DNA from: Lysobacter sp. GX 14042
Lineage (GTDB): Bacteria > Pseudomonadota > Gammaproteobacteria > Xanthomonadales > Xanthomonadaceae
DNA length: 40,203 nucleotides
Assembly: GCF_021390425.1 (NCBI RefSeq)
Contig: NZ_JAJUWY010000013.1
Span: 1 to 40,203 of the forward strand
Direction of reading: 5' to 3'
Shown: positions 35,518 through 40,203 of the stretch, in pieces
Position numbering within the stretch: position 1 is the stretch's first letter
Layout of the letters: every line of letters begins with the position of its first letter
Position numbers and translations under genes: made by a program
The notes under the pieces: generated by a model
Database searches by the model: none
The model's input: the letters and a program-made list of their open reading frames with translations, nothing else
What the model was told of the DNA's origin: nothing

Positions 35518-36846
35518 CTAACGGTGGCCGGCCATGAACGCCTCGGTCTCCTCCGCGCTGCGGGCCAGGCCTTCGGTCAGCACCTCGTGGCCGTCGCGGG
35601 TAACCAGCACGTCATCCTCGATGCGGATGCCGATGCCACGCCATTTCGCCGCCACCGAGGTGTCGTCGGGGCGGACATACAGGCCGGGCTCGATGGTGAA
35701 CACCATGCCCGGCTCGATCAGGCGTGACTCGCCATCGATGCGGTAATCGCCCACGTCGTGCACGTCCAGGCCGATCCAGTGTCCGGTCTTGTGCGGGTAG
35801 AAGCGCCGGCAGCTTTCGTCGGCCAGGCGCTGCTCCAGCTTTCCCTTCAGCAGCCCCAGGCGCAGCAGGCCCTCGGTCAATGTCTCCACCGCGGCCTGGT
35901 GGACTTCGGCATAGGGGTTGCCGGGCATCGACCTGGCCAGCGACTGGCGTTGGGCCCCATGCACCAGGTCATGCAGGGCGCGCTGCTCCTTCGTGTACCG
36001 GCCGCTGGCCGGGAAGGTGCGGGTGATGTCGGCGGCATAGCCGCGGTACTCGGCGCCGGCGTCGACCAGCACCAGGTCCGAATCGCCGATCGGGGCATTG
36101 TTGGCCACGTAGTGCAGGACGCAGCCGTTGGCGCCGGCACCGACGATGCTGGCATAGGCGGGCTCGGCGCCGTGGCGGCGGAACGCATACTCCAGCTCGG
36201 CCTGCAGCTCGTGCTCGTGCATCCCCGGGCGGACCGCACGCATCGCCGCGGCATGGGCCTCGACGCTGATCTTCGCCGCCCGGCGCATGAAGCGCAGTTC
36301 GTCGCGGTCCTTGAACAGGCGCTGCTCATCGAGCAGGTGGCCGAGCTCCAGGAACTCGTGCGGCGGGCGGTTGCCCATCTTCATCATCGCCCGCACGCGG
36401 TTGACCCAGCCGATCAGCTTGAGGTCGAACTCGACGTCGCGGCCGAAGTGGTAGTAGACCCGCCGGCGCCCTTCCAGCAGGCCGGGCAGGATCTCGTCCA
36501 GGTCGTCGATCGGATAGGCGTCGTCGACGCCGTAGGCCTCGCCCGCACCCTCCGGCCCGACCCGCGGACCGTCCCAGGCCTCGCGCGCGGGATCGCGCTC
36601 GCGGCAGAACAGCACCGTCTCGCCGTGCATGCGGCCGGGAATCAGCACCAGAACCGCCTCCGGCTCCGGGAAGCCGGTCAGGTACAGCAGGTCGGAGTCC
36701 TGGCGGTACGGATAATGGGTATCGCGGCTGCGCACCCGCTCCGGCGCCGCCGGCACTACCACGATCGCCTCGTCACCGGCCATGCGCATCAGCTGCCTGC
36801 GCCGGCGCGCGTAGGCGGCAGCCGGCATCTTCAGCTGCGCGGCCAT
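35518..36846 (-). CDS. pepP: Xaa-Pro aminopeptidase
   Basis: M24B metallopeptidase that removes an N-terminal residue preceding proline. The 442-residue protein begins MAAQLKMPAAAYARRRRQLM and has the aminopeptidase P N-domain (RSRDTHYPYRQDSDLLYLTGFPEPE). Metal ligands are visible: two Asp in DAGAEYRGYAADITRTFPASG, His in HKTGHWIGLDVHDVG, Glu in MVFTIEPGLYV and Glu in IGIRIEDDVLVT. The ATG at 36846 overlaps the UPF0149 stop by one base. The UPF0149-pepP pair is conserved; in E. coli ubiH follows, but here the convergent pepQ ends the unit. Confidence 0.97.
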   Translation of the reverse strand: MAAQLKMPAAAYARRRRQLMRMAGDEAIVVVPAAPERVRSRDTHYPYRQDSDLLYLTGFPEPEAVLVLIPGRMHGETVLFCRERDPAREAWDGPRVGPEGAGEAYGVDDAYPIDDLDEILPGLLEGRRRVYYHFGRDVEFDLKLIGWVNRVRAMMKMGNRPPHEFLELGHLLDEQRLFKDRDELRFMRRAAKISVEAHAAAMRAVRPGMHEHELQAELEYAFRRHGAEPAYASIVGAGANGCVLHYVANNAPIGDSDLVLVDAGAEYRGYAADITRTFPASGRYTKEQRALHDLVHGAQRQSLARSMPGNPYAEVHQAAVETLTEGLLRLGLLKGKLEQRLADESCRRFYPHKTGHWIGLDVHDVGDYRIDGESRLIEPGMVFTIEPGLYVRPDDTSVAAKWRGIGIRIEDDVLVTRDGHEVLTEGLARSAEETEAFMAGHR

Positions 36847-37412
36847 CAGTTCAGGCTCTTGCGGTGGCGCACGGCGAGCACGCAGTCGCCGTGCAGCAGC
36901 AGGGTGGCGACGCGGATGTACTCCTCGATCTCCGCCAGTGCCTGCTCGTCCTCCTCGTCGCCCTCCTCCTGGGCCTGCGCCTGCGCCAGCTTGCCGAGAT
37001 CGCCGAGCGCCTCGACAGCCTCCTCCGACAACGGTGGATTGGCGCCCGCGGCGAGCCCGAAGCCACCCAGCATCCCGCGACACCAGTCGAACAGTGCCCC
37101 GCTGCGCTCCACCAGGGGTTCGCCGGCATCGGGCAACAGCAGGCTGAAGTCGAAGCCGCGGTCCTCCAGCTGCGCCTGGCTGGCCACGCGCAGCCGGTCG
37201 AGGACGCTTCCGGGCTCCGGGGTGGGCAGGTTCGCGTCGGCCAGCACCCGGGCCGGCCATTCCGGGACGGCCGCGCCGCCGCCGGCGAGCCAGCCGCACA
37301 GGCCGCCATGGACCTCGGGTGCGGACGCGCCGGCCTGCAGCGCGTCGAGCGCCGCCTGGACATCGGCAAGGCCGGGGAGTTCCGGGGTGGGATCGTGGGC
37401 CACGAACAGCAT
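36846..37412 (-). CDS. ygfB: UPF0149 (YgfB/YecA) family protein
   Basis: A 188-residue acidic protein of the UPF0149 family. The family core is visible as EVHGGLCGWLAGG, then the second helical half WCRGMLGGFGLA and EEAVEALGDLGKLAQ, and a late IEEYIRVATLLLH. A run of acidic residues (EEGDEEDEQALAEIEEY) precedes the last helix. In Pseudomonas aeruginosa YgfB has been reported to repress an AmpDh3-linked beta-lactam tolerance pathway; whether that holds here is unknown. It is translationally coupled to pepP, as in E. coli, and divergent from the zapA operon. Confidence 0.92.
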   Translation of the reverse strand: MLFVAHDPTPELPGLADVQAALDALQAGASAPEVHGGLCGWLAGGGAAVPEWPARVLADANLPTPEPGSVLDRLRVASQAQLEDRGFDFSLLLPDAGEPLVERSGALFDWCRGMLGGFGLAAGANPPLSEEAVEALGDLGKLAQAQAQEEGDEEDEQALAEIEEYIRVATLLLHGDCVLAVRHRKSLN

Positions 37413-37469
37413 CCTCAGGGGGAAAGCAGGCAGTCTAGCAACCGCGCCGGGCCTGGCGCCCGGGGCCGC

Positions 37470-37497
37470 TTGACCGGTCTTGCGCCTCTGCTATCGT
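37470..37497 (+). promoter_or_regulatory. Candidate promoter of the TIGR02449-zapA operon
   Basis: TTGACC (37470-37475), a 16-base spacer and TATCGT (37492-37497) lie directly before the ATG at 37504. The -35 matches 5 of 6 consensus positions. Transcription would start at or next to the ATG, which suggests a leaderless mRNA. Confidence 0.5.
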
Positions 37498-37503
37498 GCC
37501 GCG

Positions 37504-37725
37504 ATGGAACCTTCCGCGCTGCTCGAACAGATGCAGTCCCTGCTCGCCCGCGTAGAGCAGCTCACCGAGCGCAACCGGCGCCTACACGACGAGAACCGCA
37601 GCCTTCGCCAGCAGCACGAAGGCCTGACCGCCGAGCGGGCCAGCCTGCTGGCCAAGAACGAACAGGCGCGGACCCGTGTCGAGGCGATGATCGCCCGGCT
37701 GAAGTCGTTGGAGCAGAACACGTGA
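37504..37725 (+). CDS. TIGR02449 family coiled-coil protein (ZapB-like)
   Basis: A 73-residue protein that is almost entirely coiled coil: heptad leucines run through LLEQMQSLLARVEQLTERN and continue to the end, with no other domain. Proteins of this family precede zapA in many gammaproteobacteria and are thought to assist cell division in a ZapB-like way, but I know of little direct evidence. The ATG at 37504 has no ribosome binding site and sits 6 bases past a candidate -10. An upstream in-frame extension (8 codons) would start inside the promoter. The stop overlaps the zapA start as GTGA. Confidence 0.85.
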   Translation: MEPSALLEQMQSLLARVEQLTERNRRLHDENRSLRQQHEGLTAERASLLAKNEQARTRVEAMIARLKSLEQNT

Positions 37726-38024
37726 GCACTACCATCCCGGTGAGCGTCCGCCTGCTCGATCGCGAGTACACCGTGGGCTGCGCGCCCGACGAGCAGGAAG
37801 GCCTGCTGGCGGCTGCGCGCCTGCTCGACGCGCGGATGCGGGAGATCCGCGGCAACAACCGCATGGCGGCACTGGACCGGGTGGCGGTGCTGGCCGCGCT
37901 CAACTTCGCCCACGAGGTCCAGCAGTCACGCGAACAGCAGGGCAGGCACGAGCGTGAGCTCGGGCGCACCCTCGAGCGCATGCAGCAGTTGCTCGATTCG
38001 GCGCTGGCCGCCAGCGAGCGCTGA
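37722..38024 (+). CDS. zapA: Cell division protein ZapA
   Basis: Bundles FtsZ filaments at midcell. The 100-residue product starts with GTG, giving STTIPVSVRLLDREYTVGC, the conserved globular head. EEGLLAAARLLDARMREIR-like and VAVLAALNFAHEV segments follow, and then a C-terminal coiled coil (ERELGRTLERMQQLLDSAL). The GTG overlaps the preceding stop by four bases. The order zapA-ssrS-fau is one of the most conserved in gammaproteobacteria. Confidence 0.95.
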   Translation: MSTTIPVSVRLLDREYTVGCAPDEQEGLLAAARLLDARMREIRGNNRMAALDRVAVLAALNFAHEVQQSREQQGRHERELGRTLERMQQLLDSALAASER

Positions 38025-38067
38025 ACACCGGTCCTTGAATCCCGGCCGACCGCCGCGGCACGCCTCA

Positions 38068-38096
38068 CTGGCACCCGCAGCCGGCCCGGGTATACT
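38068..38096 (+). promoter_or_regulatory. Promoter of 6S RNA
   Basis: CTGGCA (38068-38073), a 17-base spacer and TATACT (38091-38096) lie 7 bases before the predicted 5' end of 6S RNA. The -10 matches 5 of 6 and the -35 matches 4 of 6. Confidence 0.6.
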
Positions 38097-38102
38097 GCGT
38101 CC

Positions 38103-38290
38103 CAAGTCCTCTGCTGTGGACGACGGCGTACGCAACATTCGCCTTGTCCCTTAACAGCGACCTCGGGGACGCAGTGGCAGCCAGGCGCGCAAGTCCGCCC
38201 CGCAGCGGAAAGCCCGACGGCACCAACGCGTTCCCACTTGAACCCTGGGTTCAAGGTCGTTCGTACGCATCGCCATCGGCGGAGGACCTC
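38103..38290 (+). ncRNA. ssrS: 6S RNA
   Basis: Non-coding RNA that mimics an open promoter and sequesters sigma-70 RNA polymerase, mainly in stationary phase. It sits in the diagnostic place between zapA and fau. The terminal stem is clear: GTCCTC and following bases (38106-38119) pair with CC...GAGGAC (38273-38287) with one bulge and two wobbles. The hairpin CTTGAACC-CTG-GGTTCAAG (38237-38255) is nearly identical to TTGAACCAAGGGTTCAAG of E. coli 6S RNA. Length of about 188 nt is typical. A sigma-70 promoter precedes it and an intrinsic terminator follows. Exact ends are estimated from the stem and promoter. Confidence 0.92.
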
Positions 38291-38300
38291 AGCATACGTA

Positions 38301-38341
38301 GCGGCGGTACGGGCCCCTGGCCGGTGCCGCCGTCTGCTTTT
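38301..38341 (+). terminator. Terminator after 6S RNA
   Basis: A stem of about 13 pairs (38301-38315 with 38319-38333, one G-G mismatch and wobbles) with a three-base loop is followed by TTTT at 38338-38341. It separates 6S RNA from fau, so read-through would control the amount of fau mRNA. Confidence 0.6.
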
Positions 38342-38370
38342 CAGCACCGCGCACCTTCCGGGGCCACCAG

Positions 38371-38961
38371 ATGACGCAATCGCGCACCGACCGCTGCCGG
38401 CTGATGCGGACCGGACTACGCGAGGCCCGCCGCGGCCTCCCGGCTCCGCAACGGATCGCCGGCGCCGAGCAGGTCGCCGCCCACCTGCTGGACCTGCCCT
38501 TCGCCCCTGTGAGCGGCTACGTGGCCGGATATTGGGCGATGGACGGCGAGATCGGGCTGCACGCCTGGCAGCTGCGGCTGCCGCCGGGCTGCATCTACTG
38601 CCTGCCGGTGCTGCACGGGGACCTGCTGCGCTTCGCGCCTTGGCGCCCCGGCGATGCCCTGGTCACCAACCGCTACGGGATACCCGAACCCGCACTGGAA
38701 CCCGAATCGGCGCTGCCCGCCGACGCGATGTCGCTGGTGGTGGTGCCGCTGGTGGGCTTCGACGCCGCCGGCGACCGGCTCGGCATGGGGGGAGGCTGGT
38801 ACGATCGCAGCTTCGCATTCCGTCGGGAGCGCCCCGCGCCGCCGTGGCTGGTCGGCGCCGCCTTCGGGCTCCAGCAGGTCGAGCGGGTGCCGGTCGCCGA
38901 CTGGGACGTCGGCCTGGACGCGGTCTGCACCGAGGCCTCCACCCACCTGTTCCGCGAGTGA
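38371..38961 (+). CDS. fau: 5-formyltetrahydrofolate cyclo-ligase
   Basis: ATP-dependent enzyme converting 5-formyl-THF to 5,10-methenyl-THF, also called 5-FCL or YgfA. The 196-residue protein has the folate-binding GYWAMDGEIGLH, CLPVLHGDLLRF, RYGIPEP and the C-terminal signature VPLVGFDAAGDRLGMGGGWYDRSF, which carries the phosphate-binding glycine-rich loop. The start lies 30 bases after the 6S RNA terminator; only a weak GGGG precedes the ATG. In E. coli ygfA expression is tied to 6S RNA processing and linked to persister formation. The stop overlaps the next gene's start by one base. Confidence 0.96.
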   Translation: MTQSRTDRCRLMRTGLREARRGLPAPQRIAGAEQVAAHLLDLPFAPVSGYVAGYWAMDGEIGLHAWQLRLPPGCIYCLPVLHGDLLRFAPWRPGDALVTNRYGIPEPALEPESALPADAMSLVVVPLVGFDAAGDRLGMGGGWYDRSFAFRRERPAPPWLVGAAFGLQQVERVPVADWDVGLDAVCTEASTHLFRE

Positions 38962-39437
38962 TGATGAAGCGCAAGACCCGCCGCCACTGGCTGATGAAGT
39001 CCGAGCCGGACGCCTTTTCCATCGACGACCTCGAGCGTGCCGGCACCGAGCCCTGGGATGGCGTACGCAACTACCAGGCGCGCAATTTCATGCGCGACGG
39101 CATGCAGGTCGGCGACCGGATCCTGTTCTACCACTCCAACACCAAGGTGCCCGGCATCGCCGGGATCGCGACGGTGGCCAGTGGTTCCTATCCCGACGCG
39201 TCGCAGTTCAACCCGAAGTCCAAGTACCACGACCCGAAGGCGTCGCCCGAGGCGCCGCGCTGGTTCCTGGTGGACGTCGCCTTCGAGCGCAAGCTCAAAC
39301 GGGTGATCCCGCTGGAAGAGATCAAGCAGCACGCCGAAGCACTGGGCGAGGAGTTCGCCCTGGTGCGCAAGGGCAACCGGCTGTCGGTGTTCCCGGTGTC
39401 CGCCGCCCAGTATGACTACCTGCTCTCCCTCGAGTAA
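38961..39437 (+). CDS. EVE domain protein (THYN1-like)
   Basis: A 158-residue single-domain EVE protein, related to eukaryotic thymocyte nuclear protein 1 and to PUA-like folds that read modified bases. Conserved parts are [43 protein letters not shown] and the C-terminal [17 protein letters not shown]. The aromatic Trp and Tyr residues of the base pocket are present. Two adjacent ATG codons start the frame; the first overlaps the fau stop. Its cellular role in bacteria is not well defined; context with fau and rpiA is common in proteobacteria and gives no clear hint. Confidence 0.93.
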   Translation: MMKRKTRRHWLMKSEPDAFSIDDLERAGTEPWDGVRNYQARNFMRDGMQVGDRILFYHSNTKVPGIAGIATVASGSYPDASQFNPKSKYHDPKASPEAPRWFLVDVAFERKLKRVIPLEEIKQHAEALGEEFALVRKGNRLSVFPVSAAQYDYLLSLE

Positions 39438-39441
39438 ATCC

Positions 39442-40104
39442 ATGTCCGAAGCCAAGCGGCAGGCCGCCGAAAAGGCCATCGAGTACGTCAAGGACGGCAG
39501 TGTCATCGGCGTCGGCACCGGTTCCACGGTCGCGTACTTCATCGACGCGCTGGGCCGGATCGGGGACAGGATCAAGGGCGCGATCTCGAGCTCGGAGCAG
39601 AGCACCCGCCTGCTGCGCGAACGCGGAATCGAGGTCGTCGATCTCAACGCCGCAGGCCCGTTGGCGCTTTACGTGGACGGCGCCGACGAATGCGATCCAC
39701 AGCGGCGGCTGATCAAGGGTGGTGGCGCGGCCCTGACCCGCGAGAAGATCATCGCCGAGGCCAGCACGCAGTTCGTATGCATCATCGACGCGTCCAAGCA
39801 GGTGGACGTACTCGGGCGCTTCCCGCTTCCGGTGGAAGTCATCCCCATGGCGCGCAGCCTGGTGGCACGCGAGATCATCGCGATGACCGCGGGGCAGCCG
39901 GTCTGGCGTCAGGTGGACGACGGCAAGGGGCTGGTCACCGATAACGGCAACTACATTCTCGATGTCCATGGACTGGCGATCACCGACCCGGTCGCACTGG
40001 AGCGCACGCTCAACCAGATCCCCGGCGTGGTCAGCGTCGGCCTGTTCGCCCGGCGGCCGGCCGATGTCGTGATCGTGGGCGGGCAACCACCGCAGGTCAT
40101 CTGA
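39442..40104 (+). CDS. rpiA: Ribose-5-phosphate isomerase A
   Basis: Interconverts ribose-5-phosphate and ribulose-5-phosphate in the pentose phosphate pathway. The 220-residue protein has the phosphate loop [11 protein letters not shown], the [15 protein letters not shown] segment, the catalytic DGADECDPQ (Asp-Gly-Ala-Asp-Glu) and [14 protein letters not shown], and ends with the ILDVHGL and [10 protein letters not shown] segments typical of RpiA. The ATG at 39442 follows the EVE gene by 4 bases; an upstream in-frame extension of 10 codons overlaps the EVE gene and is not conserved. Last gene before a strong terminator. Confidence 0.97.
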   Translation: MSEAKRQAAEKAIEYVKDGSVIGVGTGSTVAYFIDALGRIGDRIKGAISSSEQSTRLLRERGIEVVDLNAAGPLALYVDGADECDPQRRLIKGGGAALTREKIIAEASTQFVCIIDASKQVDVLGRFPLPVEVIPMARSLVAREIIAMTAGQPVWRQVDDGKGLVTDNGNYILDVHGLAITDPVALERTLNQIPGVVSVGLFARRPADVVIVGGQPPQVI

Positions 40105-40157
40105 AGCCCGTCCGGGGCCGCGTCGCAGGCGATCGGGAGCGGCAGGTCGCAAAGGAG

Positions 40158-40182
40158 AAGGCCGGCATACGCCGGCCTTTTT
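40158..40182 (+). terminator. Rho-independent terminator after rpiA
   Basis: A perfect 9-base stem AAGGCCGGC / GCCGGCCTT with loop ATAC runs into TTTTT (40178-40182). It is a textbook intrinsic terminator 53 bases after the rpiA stop and closes the zapA-to-rpiA cluster. The remaining 21 bases of the window show nothing. Confidence 0.9.
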
Positions 40183-40203
40183 CATGCCTGGGTGGCTCCC
40201 ATT

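Noticed and set aside
36847-37299. Upstream extension of pepP into the UPF0149 gene
   Set aside because: The frame is open, but the canonical start MAAQLKMPAAAYARRR and the TGATG overlap place pepP at 36846.
38144-38374. Small open frame of 76 codons inside the 6S RNA
   Set aside because: It overlaps the conserved 6S structure and terminator, and has no ribosome binding site or similarity.

Overview
This window looks like core chromosome of a high-GC gammaproteobacterium of the family Xanthomonadaceae/Lysobacteraceae (Lysobacter, Luteimonas or Pseudoxanthomonas-like). The basis is the strong G/C bias at third codon positions, the order ponA|pilMNOPQ next to moxR/Bat genes, the gmk-rpoZ-spoT-ridA-recG block, and one GTAG-led palindromic intergenic repeat of the type scattered in this family. 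The family assignment is inferred from gene content; no marker rRNA is present.

Layout. 22-3453 (-): transketolase and a DAACS-family dicarboxylate/amino-acid:cation symporter. 3504-10388 (-): a tightly coupled MoxR-DUF58-DUF4381-BatA-BatB/C-BatD operon (AAA+ ATPase with von Willebrand A membrane proteins). 10527-15582 (-): pilMNOPQ, the type IV pilus alignment complex and secretin, divergent from ponA (PBP1a, 15797-18283 +). 18338-18943 (+): conserved hypothetical. 19019-20825 (-): citrate synthase and zinc-free ribosomal protein L31 (rpmE2). 20911-27788 (-): nucleoside hydrolase, recG, ridA, spoT, rpoZ, gmk, with yicC upstream of gmk. 28712-34056 (+): rph, rdgB, hemW, a DUF1631 protein and a PilZ protein, which are the last two of a translationally coupled pair. 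34131-36846: convergent M24 proline peptidases pepQ (+) and pepP (-). 36846-37412 (-): UPF0149. 37504-40104 (+): TIGR02449 coiled-coil gene, zapA, 6S RNA (ssrS), fau, an EVE-domain gene and rpiA.

How the genes fit together. The window is housekeeping: central carbon (tkt, rpiA, gltA), nucleotide hygiene and stringent response (gmk, spoT, rpoZ, rdgB, rph, recG), envelope (ponA, Bat proteins), surface motility (pilMNOPQ, PilZ) and cell division/stationary phase (zapA, 6S RNA). Many neighbours overlap by 1-4 nt (TGATG, ATGA or GTGA junctions), which indicates translational coupling. I saw no insertion sequence, prophage, CRISPR array, tRNA or rRNA gene. The only gap above 300 bases between protein genes is 38025-38370, which is filled by 6S RNA.

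Nothing here is a convincing wholly new system. The most interesting points are a calcium-loop-like motif plus a repeat-encoded acidic tail on PilN, a tandem duplication across the PilQ signal-peptide cleavage region, a degenerate MIDAS in BatB, the coupled DUF1631-PilZ pair, a predicted leaderless mRNA for the zapA operon, a TTGACGTCAA palindrome by the rpoZ promoter and a repeat whose GTAG head includes the rph stop codon.
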